Assembly (NCBI GenBank): GCA_040880305.1
Contig: JBBDIP010000003.1
Span: 1-54,788 of the forward strand
Reading direction: 5' to 3'
Origin: JBBDIP01 sp040880305
Lineage (GTDB): Bacteria > Bacillota > Sulfobacillia > Fermentithermobacillales > Fermentithermobacillaceae
Length of the DNA: 54,788 nucleotides
The notes beneath the pieces are model-generated. The model had not been told where the DNA came from and did not search any database. It saw only the letters and a list, made by a program, of their open reading frames with translations. This document shows positions 1-8,954 of the stretch, in pieces. Made by a program: the position numbers and the translations under genes. The stretch's first letter is position 1. Each line of letters begins with the position of its first letter.

Positions 1-1168
1 CGCCTGCTATCAAGCCCTGCGCCGCGGCTTCCTCGTACCCCGTCGTGCCGTTGATCTGGCCGGCCGTGAACAGACCGGGCACCAAAACAGACTCCAAGCT
101 GGGCTTCAACTGAGAAGGCAGAAGGTAATCGTATTCTATGGCGTACCCCGGCTTGGTGATCCTTGCGTTGTGAAGACCGGGCAGGCTGCGGACCACCTCA
201 ACCTGCACCTCCAGCGGCAGGCTGGTCGAGAGGCCCAGCAGGTAGACTTCCTCGCCCAAGGCCGATTCCATCTCCAAGAAGACCTGGTGCCGGGCCCTTT
301 GCGGAAACCGGATGACCTTGTCCTCGATGGACGGGCAGTACCTCGGCCCGACCCCCTCGATGGCGCCGTTGAACAGGGGCGCCCGGTCGCGGTTACGCCG
401 TATTATCTCGTGGGTGCGATCCGAGGTGTAGGTGGAGTAGCAGGCGTCAATGTCCCAGGTCCGCGGGCTCGACATGAACGAGAACGCCAATGGCTCATGG
501 GCTCCGGCTTCTTTTTTGAGCTCGTCCCACGCGACGCTGCCACGGGCTATCCTGGGAGACGTCCCCGTTTTGAACCTGCCGAGGCGCAGCCCGAGTCGCG
601 TTAGCTCCTTCGACAGCCCTCTCGAACTGACCTCGCCCAACGGCCCCGAGTCCTGAACAACCTCGCCCACGATGATCCGGCTCTCAAGGTAGACCCCGGT
701 ACATAGGACCACAGCAGCGCTCCGGACCTGTCCGCCGCCCTCCGTCCCTACGCCGGCGACGCGTCCCGAGTCCAAGAGCAGCCGTGTCGCCATCCCGGTC
801 TCGATGCCCACGCCGGCCCCGTCCAAAACCCGCTTCATATGCGCGGAGTAAACGGCCTTGTCTACCTGGGCTCGCAGCGACTGGACGGCCGGACCTTTGG
901 AGGAGTTGAGCAGCCTCATCTCGACGGTAGCCTCATCCGCGGCAAGAGCCATTTCTCCACCCAACGCGTCGATCTCTGAGACTATCTGAGCCTTTCCCGG
1001 CCCGCCGATGGCGGGGTTGCAAGGCATGCCTCCGGTGTTGTCAGGGTTCAGCGTGAGGACGACGACGGCCAGCCCCATCCTGGCAGCTGCCAGTGCCGCC
1101 TCAACGGCCGCGTGGCCGCTCCCGACCACCGCCACGTCGCAGTAAACCGGTCGGCGGACGTCTGACAT
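1..1168 (-). CDS. mnmG: MnmG (GidA), tRNA uridine-5-carboxymethylaminomethyl synthesis enzyme, 3' end cut by window
   Basis: This is the FAD-dependent partner of MnmE; together they install the cmnm5 group on the wobble uridine (U34) of certain tRNAs. The visible 389 residues carry an N-terminal FAD-binding motif GSGHAAVEAA and the family signature around PCNPAIGGPGKAQ near residue 50. They also carry FKTGTSPRI near residue 210 and GQINGTTGYEEAAAQG at the window edge. About 240 residues of the usual C-terminal part lie outside the window. The ATG at 1168 has a GGGAGGGGCGAGG ribosome-binding site directly upstream. It follows mnmE by 19 bases on the same strand, the usual arrangement. Confidence 0.97.
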   Translation of the reverse strand, partial: MSDVRRPVYCDVAVVGSGHAAVEAALAAARMGLAVVVLTLNPDNTGGMPCNPAIGGPGKAQIVSEIDALGGEMALAADEATVEMRLLNSSKGPAVQSLRAQVDKAVYSAHMKRVLDGAGVGIETGMATRLLLDSGRVAGVGTEGGGQVRSAAVVLCTGVYLESRIIVGEVVQDSGPLGEVSSRGLSKELTRLGLRLGRFKTGTSPRIARGSVAWDELKKEAGAHEPLAFSFMSSPRTWDIDACYSTYTSDRTHEIIRRNRDRAPLFNGAIEGVGPRYCPSIEDKVIRFPQRARHQVFLEMESALGEEVYLLGLSTSLPLEVQVEVVRSLPGLHNARITKPGYAIEYDYLLPSQLKPSLESVLVPGLFTAGQINGTTGYEEAAAQGLIAG

Positions 1169-1187
1169 ACCTCGCCCCTCCCTTCGG

Positions 1188-2630
1188 CTACTTTCCTACG
1201 CAGAACCGGGAAAACACCTGGTCAAGAGTCTCTTCGCTGACGTTCTTGCCCGTCAGCTCGGCGAACGCCCTTGCGGCGTCCTCCAGGGAGAGCACCACCA
1301 CGTCTTCGGTCCACCCTTCAGCCAGATGGGCAAGCGCTATCGAGATGGCTTCTTCAGCCCGCCGCAGGCAGTCGACCTGCCGGGCAGAGCCCGGGATCGC
1401 GCCTTCGGGGTACCCACCATGTGAGAACCACGCCGCGATCCGCTCTTTGACCTGCTCAAGGCCCTCCTCGGTCAGGGCGGACACTCTGATCCAGTTGCCA
1501 CGCGTGATCTCGTTGATCTCCTCTTCCGAGACCAAATGGGCGCACGCGTCAACCTTGTTGACGGCCACCAGGAGCCTTCGCTCGCCCCAGCGTGAGAGCC
1601 ACGATCTGTCTTCCGCGGTAAGGCCGGCGGTGTCATCCACAACGTACAGTATGACCTCGGACGCTGATGCTGCCGACCGCGCCCTCTCTACGCCAATTGC
1701 CTCTACGACATCGCACGTTTCGCGTAATCCGGCCGTGTCCAGGAGCGCCACGGGCAGTCCGCCCCACTCGGTCCTTTCCCGCAACACGTCGCGAGTGGTG
1801 CCGGGAACTTCGGTCACTATCGCCCTTTCTTGCCCCAACAGGGCGTTGAACAGCGAAGACTTCCCCGCGTTCGGCCCGCCCACCAGGCAGACCTCAATGC
1901 CGGTCGTGAGGGCAAGCCCCAGCGGAGCCTGAGAGAGGAGGTCCCTAATCTCCGAGCCGACTGCCTCGACTTCCCCAGCCGCCTCAGCGGACTGATCATC
2001 CACGTCCTCCGGAAAGTCCACCCCGGCCTGCAGGGCAGCCAACGCGCCCAGGACTCTGTTGTCCCAGTCCCTGATCCTCGACCCAAGCTCTCCGGTTAGC
2101 CTGCGCCCGGCTTCGAGAAGAGATGTCGAAGAGGGAGCGTCAATGAGGTCAAGCACCGATTCAGCTTGATCCAATGTGATGCGGCCAGAGAGGAAGGCGC
2201 GCCTGGTGAACTCGCCGGGACCCGCGTGCCGGGCGCCGCCGCTCAAAGCCATGTCGAGGACCTTCTCAGTAACCAGCCGCCCGCCGTGGCACTGGACTTC
2301 GACCACGTCTTCGCCTGTGTATGACCGTGGGGCGCGCATCACGACGGCGATAACCTCATCGACGGTACGCCCGCTGTCCGATTCCACGGCCTCCCCCAAC
2401 GCTACTGACCAGCCGCGTAGGGCCGAGAGCGTCCCGCCCCTGCGAAGGCGAATAAACGTGTCCCCCACTGCCAGGGCGTCCGTCCCCGATATCCGCACAA
2501 TGGATACGCCCCCGGTACCGGGGGGCGTGGCGATGGCGGCTATGGTGTCTTCCCGCTCCACGGAATGGGAATCAAAAGCCCCGGCTGCAGCCGGGGCCTC
2601 CATCGTCTTTTCGGCGGGTCGTCCCGTCAC
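1188..2630 (-). CDS. mnmE: MnmE (TrmE), tRNA modification GTPase
   Basis: This potassium-activated GTPase acts with MnmG on tRNA wobble uridine. The N-terminal tetrahydrofolate-binding domain opens with DTIAAIATPPGTGGVSIVRI. The inserted G domain shows a P-loop GGPNAGKSS, switch II DTAGLRET and the NKVD specificity motif. The protein ends in FCVGK, matching the conserved C-terminal Cys motif (usually FCIGK). I chose GTG at 2630 because it overlaps the jag stop as GTGA and has GAAGAGGAAG upstream, giving about 480 residues. An ATG at 2603 is an alternative with a weaker ribosome site. The P-loop has Ala where Val is commoner, which is a minor change. Confidence 0.96.
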   Translation of the reverse strand: MTGRPAEKTMEAPAAAGAFDSHSVEREDTIAAIATPPGTGGVSIVRISGTDALAVGDTFIRLRRGGTLSALRGWSVALGEAVESDSGRTVDEVIAVVMRAPRSYTGEDVVEVQCHGGRLVTEKVLDMALSGGARHAGPGEFTRRAFLSGRITLDQAESVLDLIDAPSSTSLLEAGRRLTGELGSRIRDWDNRVLGALAALQAGVDFPEDVDDQSAEAAGEVEAVGSEIRDLLSQAPLGLALTTGIEVCLVGGPNAGKSSLFNALLGQERAIVTEVPGTTRDVLRERTEWGGLPVALLDTAGLRETCDVVEAIGVERARSAASASEVILYVVDDTAGLTAEDRSWLSRWGERRLLVAVNKVDACAHLVSEEEINEITRGNWIRVSALTEEGLEQVKERIAAWFSHGGYPEGAIPGSARQVDCLRRAEEAISIALAHLAEGWTEDVVVLSLEDAARAFAELTGKNVSEETLDQVFSRFCVGK

Positions 2631-3268
2631 GCTTCCTCTTCTTCTTTGGCGTCGCGCAACGACACAACCACGCACCTAAAGGGTTCCTCGCCCTCGCTGT
2701 GGGTGGCTATCCCACTTTCCTCCTGCAACGCCACGTGGATCACCCGGCGATCCCTGGCATCCAGGGGCTGGGTAGTCACGCTCTGCCCCGTTCGCTGAAC
2801 GCGCCGGGCGAGCATCTGCGCCATCTCTTCAAGCTCGCGCTCGCGGCGCTTCCGGTACCCGGAGACATCCACCAATACCCTCTTAATCTCGCCTCCGCCG
2901 GCGCCGCTTGCCAGGTTGGTGAGGAACTCGAGGGCACGGAGGGTTTCGCCGTGGCGTCCGATCAAGAGCCCCAGGTCGTTACCCACGATGTCCAAGGAAA
3001 GAACGTCTCCCCTGGGACGCACCTCGATCGCCACTTCCAGACCCATACGCTCCAAGAGGCCCGATACGAACTCTTTGGCCATCTCCGCCCGATCGCGTTT
3101 GGAGGTCACGCGCACCTTGGCGTCCTTGGCGCCCAAGATCCCGAAAAAGCCCCGGGAGGGCTCCAAGAGGACCTCAATAGTCACATCGTCTCTGCTTGCC
3201 CCTAGTTCCGAGAGCGCCGCTTCGATAGCTTCCTCGACGCTACGCCCCGACTTTTCAACGCTTCTCAC
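2627..3268 (-). CDS. jag: Jag/KhpB, RNA-binding KH-R3H protein
   Basis: The 213-residue protein has the Jag architecture. An N-terminal Jag domain (about residues 1-55, with GFFGILGAKDAKVRV) is followed by a KH domain with the GLLIGRHGETL loop near residue 110 and a C-terminal R3H region with arginine-rich helices. In Firmicutes it binds RNA with KhpA and affects cell elongation and division. The start is GTG at 3268 behind GGAAGGAGC. Its first bases overlap the yidC end by 14 bases and its stop overlaps mnmE, so it is translationally coupled on both sides. Confidence 0.93.
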   Translation of the reverse strand: MRSVEKSGRSVEEAIEAALSELGASRDDVTIEVLLEPSRGFFGILGAKDAKVRVTSKRDRAEMAKEFVSGLLERMGLEVAIEVRPRGDVLSLDIVGNDLGLLIGRHGETLRALEFLTNLASGAGGGEIKRVLVDVSGYRKRRERELEEMAQMLARRVQRTGQSVTTQPLDARDRRVIHVALQEESGIATHSEGEEPFRCVVVSLRDAKEEEEA

Positions 3269-3899
3269 TGGGATTAGCTCCTTCCGAGGTCGATTCCGGG
3301 CGCGGTACCAGGAACCTCTCCAAGAGCCCGGCCAGGTTGGCCGTGATGATGTAGACGGATACCGCCGCCGAGTACCTCCAAGAGAAGAAGAACATTAGGC
3401 CCATCATGGCCAGCATAGTGGCGTTCTGAGCCCCGCCCTGCTGCCCGCCTGCCATACTGGGAGAGAACTTCATGCTGAGGTATGTAGTGCCCACCGCGGC
3501 AAGCGCCATGACAAGCCCACCGGGCTTGCCCAAAGACATCCCAAAGAACGTCGCCGCGGCGATATCGGGCAGGTCGAGAGCCCGGATCATGCCGATCAGC
3601 ACGGGGAACTGGATCACCATGGGAAGGCAGCTGGACCACGGGCTGACTTTGTTCCGGCGGTAGAGGTCCATGATCTCCATGTTCAGCCGCTCCGGATCGT
3701 CCTTGTACTTTTTTTGGATCTTGGCCATCTCGGGCTGGATCTGCTGCATCTTGACTGCGGAACGCCCCTGGATCACGGTGAGCGGCAGAACCACGACTCG
3801 GACCAGGATGGTGAGCGCGATGATCGCGATCCCCCACTGCCCTGTGGCCCCGTGTATGAACCTCATTAAGTCCTGCAGCAAAGTCACGATGTAAGACAT
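3255..3899 (-). CDS. yidC: YidC/Oxa1-family membrane protein insertase (short form)
   Basis: This integral membrane insertase helps fold and insert membrane proteins, alone or with SecYEG. The 214-residue form lacks the large periplasmic domain of proteobacterial YidC and begins almost at the first conserved segment. The conserved arginine in the hydrophilic groove is visible in ALTILVRVVVLPL. It is followed by the amphipathic coiled region (SAVKMQQIQPEMAKIQKKY) and the later transmembrane helices. No lipoprotein signal is present at this start, unlike many Gram-positive SpoIIIJ/YidC proteins, and a longer N-terminus is not visible. The ATG overlaps the yidD stop as TAATG. Confidence 0.94.
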   Translation of the reverse strand: MSYIVTLLQDLMRFIHGATGQWGIAIIALTILVRVVVLPLTVIQGRSAVKMQQIQPEMAKIQKKYKDDPERLNMEIMDLYRRNKVSPWSSCLPMVIQFPVLIGMIRALDLPDIAAATFFGMSLGKPGGLVMALAAVGTTYLSMKFSPSMAGGQQGGAQNATMLAMMGLMFFFSWRYSAAVSVYIITANLAGLLERFLVPRPESTSEGANPSEKR

Positions 3900-4150
3900 T
3901 AGTGGACCTCCTTGAGCTCGCCAAGATGCATATTAGCGGGGGGAACGGGATCATAGCCCCCGTAGGAGAAGGGATTGCAGCGCAGAAGCCGCCAGGAGGC
4001 CAGAAGGAGTCCTTTCAGGGGACCGTGGACGGAAATCGCCTGCCTCGCGTACTCAGAACACGTAGGATAATACTTGCACGTCCGACCCTTCAAAGGTGAC
4101 ACGTACGTCTGGTACACCCTTATGAGGAAGACCAAGAATTTGGTGAGCAC
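3899..4150 (-). CDS. yidD: YidD, membrane protein insertion efficiency factor
   Basis: This 83-residue protein of the DUF37 family lies between rnpA and yidC in most bacteria and assists YidC-dependent insertion at the inner face of the membrane. The family hallmark GRTCKYYPTCSEYA with its two cysteines is present. A third motif, LLRCNPFSYGGYDPVP, follows. The N-terminus is amphipathic (LTKFLVFLIRVYQTYVSP). The GTG start overlaps the rnpA stop as TAGTG, so the two genes are coupled. Confidence 0.94.
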   Translation of the reverse strand: MLTKFLVFLIRVYQTYVSPLKGRTCKYYPTCSEYARQAISVHGPLKGLLLASWRLLRCNPFSYGGYDPVPPANMHLGELKEVH

Positions 4151-4470
4151 TATCTCATTGCCATCCTCTTGAACAACCCTCTCATGGCGTCCACAAGGTC
4201 CTGGAACGTCGCCGTAGCGGCACCCCGCCTTACGATGAATACAAACTGGCCGGAGGAAGCCTCCGGCGGAAACCGCCTGAACGCCTCTTTGACTCGCCGC
4301 CTGAGCTTGTTCCTCACGGTGGCCTTCCCAAGGCGGGCAGGCACGCTGACACCCATCTTGATGACGGTCGGGTCCGGTAGATAGTACAACACGAGATGCC
4401 TGTTAGATACCGAGCGGCCTTCGCCGTACACCTTACGATACGAGGGAGCAGGTATCCTTCCTGACGTCAC
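4150..4470 (-). CDS. rnpA: Ribonuclease P protein component
   Basis: RnpA is the protein subunit of RNase P, which matures tRNA 5' ends with the catalytic RNA. The 106-residue sequence shows the basic RNR motif (RNKLRRRVKEAFR) near residue 53, preceded by GVSVPARLGKATV. The region around YRKVYGEGRSVSNR corresponds to the conserved leader- and tRNA-binding face. The only well-placed start is GTG at 4470, just after an in-frame TGA; the upstream ATG at the rpmH end is in another frame and closes quickly. It lies 38 bases after rpmH. Confidence 0.93.
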   Translation of the reverse strand: MTSGRIPAPSYRKVYGEGRSVSNRHLVLYYLPDPTVIKMGVSVPARLGKATVRNKLRRRVKEAFRRFPPEASSGQFVFIVRRGAATATFQDLVDAMRGLFKRMAMR

Positions 4471-4508
4471 CCAAATGCCTCATTTCGGGATAGAAACGTG
4501 AAACCGCT

Positions 4509-4643
4509 CTACACGGATAAAACCTTCCTGCCCCTTGCCCGCCTGCGGTTGATGATTTTCCTCCCGCCGGGCGTAGCCATCCTGACGAGGAACCCGTGGG
4601 TAGTCGCCCGTTTGCGCTTCTTCGGTTGATAGGTACGTTTCAT
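4509..4643 (-). CDS. rpmH: Ribosomal protein L34
   Basis: This is a 44-codon gene starting at ATG 4643 and ending in TAG at 4509. The translation begins MKRTYQPKKRKRATTHGF and continues with MATPGGRKIINRRRARGRKV, a near-perfect L34. L34 is a small basic protein of the large ribosomal subunit. A longer open frame (4480-4869) overlaps it in another phase and is not the gene. It is the first gene of the minus-strand cluster, behind the promoter at 4699-4728. Confidence 0.97.
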   Translation of the reverse strand: MKRTYQPKKRKRATTHGFLVRMATPGGRKIINRRRARGRKVLSV

Positions 4644-4698
4644 CGGGTCTTTCTCCTCCCAAAAAACCTCCTGGAACTTGGGCCCAGGAGTCCAGGGA

Positions 4699-4728
4699 AT
4701 TATAACTTAGGCCTCGTACGGGTGTCAA
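4699..4728 (-). promoter_or_regulatory. Sigma-A type promoter for rpmH operon
   Basis: On the minus strand a perfect -35 TTGACA (4723-4728) is separated by 18 bases from a perfect -10 TATAAT (4699-4704). It lies about 55 bases upstream of rpmH and should drive the rpmH-rnpA-yidD-yidC-jag-mnmE-mnmG cluster, away from dnaA. Confidence 0.88.
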
Positions 4729-4861
4729 TAAAGCCACTCCTTTCAGGCATTTCACCCCGGAACGTACACCCGTTTCGATTGTCACCAGAGAGCGTCGCAA
4801 GGTATAGTCTTTGGGCGGACTACCTATGGGCAAAACCTGGAAACGCCCCTGGACCCGGACT

Positions 4862-4895
4862 TTATCCACACCTGTTGATAACTATGTGCATAACC
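4862..4895. other. DnaA-box cluster upstream of dnaA (oriC part 1)
   Basis: The rpmH-dnaA intergenic region holds a perfect DnaA box TTATCCACA at 4862-4870. A near-box TGTTGATAA (reverse of TTATCAACA) lies at 4873-4881, and TGTGCATAA (reverse of TTATGCACA) at 4887-4895. Three boxes within 34 bases are typical of an origin or of dnaA autoregulation. The rest of 4729-5073 shows no other clear structure. Confidence 0.8.
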
Positions 4896-5073
4896 TGTGG
4901 GTTCTCTATACCGACATCGGGAACACGGGTTTAAGCAATGAAAGAGGGTCGCCCCGCAGCGTACCGCGAGGTATTCCTCCTTCTCGGAATATTCGTCTGT
5001 GAATAGCAGAGGAACAGCTCGAAGAGTAGCGAAACACATACGTCACAAGGAAACGGGAACGGTGGGTTACACG

Positions 5074-6441
5074 ATGGCCAAGACCCTCGACGAAGCCTGG
5101 AGCGAAACACTGAACCGCACCTCCGGGCGTCTTTCATCATCTCCCAGCTTCAACTGGCTTAGAGACACGCGTCCTTCTCAGATAAGGGCGAACACGCTTA
5201 CCGTGACAGTCCCCAGCGAGTTCGCGAAGAACTGGATTGAGTCCCACTACCGCGAGGACCTGGGAAGAGCCTGGACGGAGGTTTGGGGCGAGTCCTGCGA
5301 CTTGAAGTTCACCGTGGTCTCCCAGGAGAAGCTGGTGGCCAGCGCGCTCTTCCCCGGCGACGGACAGGTCATCCAGGGGAGAAGACGCAAGAACTCTCAG
5401 GACATGACCCAGTACCTGAAAGGGCTGAATCCCCGCTACGTGTTCGAAAACTTCATCGTGGGGACCTCAAACCGCTTCGCCCACGCCGCGTCCCTGGCGG
5501 TGTCCGAGAGTCCCTCGAAAATATACAATCCACTGTTCATATATGGAGGCGTGGGGCTGGGCAAGACCCACCTGATGCAAGGCATCGCCCACTACGTGCT
5601 TGCTCACCACCCCAATCACAAGGTGGTCTACGTCTCCTCGGAGACCTTCACCAACGAGCTCATCCTGGCCATCCAAGAGGGCCACACGCTCGAATTCAGA
5701 AACCGTTACCGTGGCGTCGACGTCCTTTTGATCGACGACATCCAGTTCGTCGCCGGCAAGGACGCCACACAGGAGGAGTTCTTTCACACCTTCGACGCTT
5801 TGCACCAGGACTCCAAGCAGATCGTCATTTCGTCGGACAGGCCTCCTAAGGAGATCTCTACCCTCGAAGAGAGACTGCGCACCAGGTTCGAGTGGGGCCT
5901 CATTTGCGACATCCAGGCGCCCGACCTTGAGACTCGCATGGCCATCTTGCGAAAGAAGGCCGAGATTGAGGGCAAGGACGTGCCCATAGAGATTTGTCAG
6001 TACATAGCCGAAAGGATCACCTCCAACATCAGAGAGCTGGAGGGCGCCCTGATCCGGGTCATGGCTTTTTGCGGCCTCCAAAAGAAGCCCGTGACGCTCG
6101 ACGTCACCAGGGAAGTCCTACGTGACCTCCTGCCCGATAGAAAGCCCGCTCCCATAACCATCGACGCCATAAAGAAAATCGTGGCACAGTTCTACAATTT
6201 GGAGACCTCGGACATGAGCGCCAAGAGACGCACCAGGAACGTGGCGTTCCCCAGACAGGTCGCAATGTACTTGTCGCGCACACTGACCGATGCGTCACTG
6301 CCCAGGATCGGGGAGCAATTCGGGGGCAGGGACCACACCACCGTCATGCACGCCTGCGACAAGCTGGAGGATCAGCGAAGGGAGAACCCCTCGGTCGAAG
6401 ATACCCTTCAGAAGCTTGTGAAGAAGATCAAAGAGGGCTAG
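5074..6441 (+). CDS. dnaA: DnaA, chromosomal replication initiator
   Basis: DnaA binds its boxes at oriC and opens the duplex in its ATP form. The 455-residue protein has an N-terminal helicase-loading domain (LDEAWSETLNR) and the AAA+ core with Walker A GGVGLGKTH and Walker B LLIDDIQF. Sensor sequences around SSDRPPKEI follow, and the C-terminal domain IV carries the DnaA signature FGGRDHTTVMHACDKL. I chose ATG 5074. GTG 5062 has a comparable AAGGA ribosome site and would add four residues. Confidence 0.97.
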   Translation: MAKTLDEAWSETLNRTSGRLSSSPSFNWLRDTRPSQIRANTLTVTVPSEFAKNWIESHYREDLGRAWTEVWGESCDLKFTVVSQEKLVASALFPGDGQVIQGRRRKNSQDMTQYLKGLNPRYVFENFIVGTSNRFAHAASLAVSESPSKIYNPLFIYGGVGLGKTHLMQGIAHYVLAHHPNHKVVYVSSETFTNELILAIQEGHTLEFRNRYRGVDVLLIDDIQFVAGKDATQEEFFHTFDALHQDSKQIVISSDRPPKEISTLEERLRTRFEWGLICDIQAPDLETRMAILRKKAEIEGKDVPIEICQYIAERITSNIRELEGALIRVMAFCGLQKKPVTLDVTREVLRDLLPDRKPAPITIDAIKKIVAQFYNLETSDMSAKRRTRNVAFPRQVAMYLSRTLTDASLPRIGEQFGGRDHTTVMHACDKLEDQRRENPSVEDTLQKLVKKIKEG

Positions 6442-6692
6442 TGCCTGTGAGGAAACCTGTGGACTGGCCCGGCTCATCTTGTTGATAAGTTGTGGACGCC
6501 GGGGGATGCGGACGACGCCCTGGGAGTTGTGCACATTAGCTCACAGGACGTCCACAGCTTCCTCCACATGGAAGGAAGTTGGCTTTACCTGGACGAATAA
6601 GGAAGTATCAACAAGCTAACAACCACTACTGCTACTGCGGTTTTAGATTATACACAGGGAAGTAAGAAAGAAAATAAGGAAGGGGAGCCTGC
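6442..6692. other. dnaA-dnaN intergenic region, probable oriC part 2
   Basis: This 251-base gap holds TGTTGATAA (reverse of TTATCAACA) at 6480-6488 and TTATACACA, a TTATNCACA-type box, at 6648-6656. Several partial TGTGGA or TCCACA motifs lie between them. An A-rich stretch (6657-6682) next to the last box could be the unwinding element. With the boxes upstream of dnaA this gives the bipartite arrangement known from Bacillus. The dnaN ribosome site GGAAGGGGAG closes the region. Confidence 0.7.
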
Positions 6693-7832
6693 ATGAACGT
6701 CACGATATCTAGAGACAAACTTGCGTGGCTGGTACAGACGGCGTCCCGTCCCATTCCAGCGCGCACTACTCTTCCCTCCATTAAGGGATGCTTGATCGAA
6801 GCTACTTCCGACCGGTTGGTCTTTTCCGGAACCAATCTGGACTGGGGAGTGCGCGTGTCGGCCGAAGCTAATGTGACCTCAACCGGGTCCTTGGTGGTCT
6901 CATCCAAGATCTTGGAGGACGTCGTGCGGACGATCTCTTCGGCGGAAGTCACGCTTTCCTTGGATCAGTCAGCTTGGGCTCTCACCGTGAAATCAGGATC
7001 GGGAGAAATGGTCCTTAACGCCATACCGGCCGACGATTTCCCGAGGTGGCCGGAAGCCCCCGAGGGAGAAAAGGTCGTCCTGAACGGCGATCTTTTCCGG
7101 GAAATGGTCAAGATAGGCGCCACGTGCGCCGTCAGTAACCCAGCCCGTCCTCTGTGGGGCGCGTGCCTCCTTGAGTTCAAAGATGGCAAACTTATTGTGG
7201 TCAGCACGGACCAATTCGCTTTGTCCAGAGCCAGAGCAGGTGTTTCAGCCTCCATATCCAGGGCTATCATATCGGCAAACATCCTTTCGGATATCGCCCG
7301 CCTTTCTGACAGCGAGGACGGGGGAGAGGTCGAGATCCGCATTTCCGATAACCACATCTACTTCTCAACTAAGGCGCTCTTGTGCTTCTCACGACTGATC
7401 GACGGCCAGTATTACGCATATGAGCAGGTAATCCCTAAGGGATTTTCCTCTTCCGCCACGATCTCTACTGAAGAACTCCTCCGGGCCTCGTCCCGGGCCG
7501 CCATCGTGGCCAGCGAAGAAGACCGGGCGATGCGGCTCATCTTCAACAAGGAAACCGGATCGGTCACCGTCAAAGCCGGTTCGCCCGACAAAGGGCGCAT
7601 GGAAGAGGTGATCCCTGCCGCCGTCGAGGGCGAGAACATAGAGATCTGGGTCCAGCACCGTTACATGCTGCAGGCGCTGGGCAAGATCGTGAGCGGCGAG
7701 ACTCTCCTTGGGATCTCCGGGCAAGTAAGCCCGATGAAGCTTGAACCGGTTCCCGGGAAGGATGCCAAAGAGGGCGCGGTGGAGGCTTCTTACGTGATAA
7801 TGCCCATGTCTAGCCCGCGCGGCGCTTTCTAG
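6693..7832 (+). CDS. dnaN: DNA polymerase III beta sliding clamp
   Basis: This is the ring-shaped processivity clamp for DNA polymerase III and other polymerases. The 379 residues start MNVTISRDKLAWLVQTASRP with the typical LPSIKGCLIEA segment. The three clamp repeats cover the full length, and the C-terminus VIMPMSSPRGAF is the partner-binding end (family consensus VxMPxR/L). The ribosome site GGAAGGGGAG lies 8 bases upstream. The gene sits between dnaA and recF as usual. Confidence 0.96.
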   Translation: MNVTISRDKLAWLVQTASRPIPARTTLPSIKGCLIEATSDRLVFSGTNLDWGVRVSAEANVTSTGSLVVSSKILEDVVRTISSAEVTLSLDQSAWALTVKSGSGEMVLNAIPADDFPRWPEAPEGEKVVLNGDLFREMVKIGATCAVSNPARPLWGACLLEFKDGKLIVVSTDQFALSRARAGVSASISRAIISANILSDIARLSDSEDGGEVEIRISDNHIYFSTKALLCFSRLIDGQYYAYEQVIPKGFSSSATISTEELLRASSRAAIVASEEDRAMRLIFNKETGSVTVKAGSPDKGRMEEVIPAAVEGENIEIWVQHRYMLQALGKIVSGETLLGISGQVSPMKLEPVPGKDAKEGAVEASYVIMPMSSPRGAF

Positions 7833-7836
7833 CGCG

Positions 7837-8949
7837 GTGGTCCTATCGTTCCTCCTGCTCCGGGATTTCCGGAACTACGAGTACCTGGAGCTCCCGCTGG
7901 AGAAAGGCATATCATTGTTTTTTGGGCAAAACGCAGCCGGCAAGACAAACCTGTTGGAGGCGTGCTACTACATATCCGCCCTGACCTCACCGAGGGCCGA
8001 AAAGGACGCGGACCTCGCCCGCTGGGGCACCCAGGCCTTTGCGCTGGCCGCCCGGGTGGATAAAGAGGGTGGGACAGATCTAGTCAAGGTCGAGACCATA
8101 TTGGTCCCATCGCCTAAGAGACGGCTCACCCTTAACGACGCACCCGCCAAGCGTCACGACCTTCACTCGATATTGCCGTGCGTCTATTTCTCGCCCGACG
8201 ACCTTTACATGGTGAAGCGAGGCGCGGCCCTGCGGCGCAAGTACCTGGACTCCCTGCTTTGCCGCCTTGATGCGGCCTACGGGCGCGATCTCTCTCGGTA
8301 CCACGACGCTGTCGAGAGGCGGAACGCGGCGCTCAGAAGGCTACGGTGGGACTCCTCGTGGCGCCGGACGCTAGAGACTCTGGACGATCTCCTGGTCGAA
8401 ACCGGTTCGGCGGTCTTGGCCAAGAGGGCGTCGCTGATGGACCGGCTCTCGCGCCTGGTCGAAGAGACCTACGCCTTCATCGCAGGAGAAGAGTGCGTGG
8501 TCTCCTACGTGTCGTCTATCGGCCCGCTGCCTGGGTCGGATGCCGGCGAGATCGCGCGGGCGTTCCGCGAGGCACTGGCGACCGCATGGCCGCAGGAGAA
8601 GGATCGGTGCGTGACCGTGGTCGGCCCTCACAGGGATGACCTCGAGGTCGGGTTCAAAGAACGCACATTCAGGTACTTCGGCTCACAGGGGCAGCAGCGT
8701 AGCGTGGCCTTGGCCTTGCGGATGGCCGAGGCCAGGATGCTGGAGGATACCTTCGAGAAGAAGCCCATCCTCTTGCTTGACGACGTCTTTTCGGAGCTTG
8801 ACGTTGCCAGGCGCGGCAAAGTGCTTTCGCTGTGCGATTTCGGCCACCAGATACTTGTCACATCGACTGACCCCGTGCCTGACCTGAGGCGGGAATTCCG
8901 GATGTTCTCGGTGAAGAATAACGAAGTCAAGTGTACCAAGGAGCATTAG
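7837..8949 (+). CDS. recF: RecF, DNA replication and repair ATPase
   Basis: RecF loads RecA onto gapped DNA with RecO and RecR. The 370-residue protein has a Walker A motif GQNAAGKTNLLEA near residue 30. The SMC-like signature SQGQQRSVALALRMAE lies near residue 285, and Walker B ILLLDDVFSELD near residue 310. The GTG at 7837 lies four bases after the dnaN stop, so the genes are coupled. Length and position match the family. Confidence 0.96.
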   Translation: MVLSFLLLRDFRNYEYLELPLEKGISLFFGQNAAGKTNLLEACYYISALTSPRAEKDADLARWGTQAFALAARVDKEGGTDLVKVETILVPSPKRRLTLNDAPAKRHDLHSILPCVYFSPDDLYMVKRGAALRRKYLDSLLCRLDAAYGRDLSRYHDAVERRNAALRRLRWDSSWRRTLETLDDLLVETGSAVLAKRASLMDRLSRLVEETYAFIAGEECVVSYVSSIGPLPGSDAGEIARAFREALATAWPQEKDRCVTVVGPHRDDLEVGFKERTFRYFGSQGQQRSVALALRMAEARMLEDTFEKKPILLLDDVFSELDVARRGKVLSLCDFGHQILVTSTDPVPDLRREFRMFSVKNNEVKCTKEH

Positions 8950-8954
8950 AACCG

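Noticed and set aside
170..656. Open frames on the plus strand over mnmG
   Set aside because: They are antisense to a clear MnmG sequence and have no ribosome sites or domains.
4480..4869. A 129-codon open frame overlapping rpmH
   Set aside because: The correct frame encodes a perfect L34 (4509-4643); the longer frame has no protein-like features beyond its overlap.
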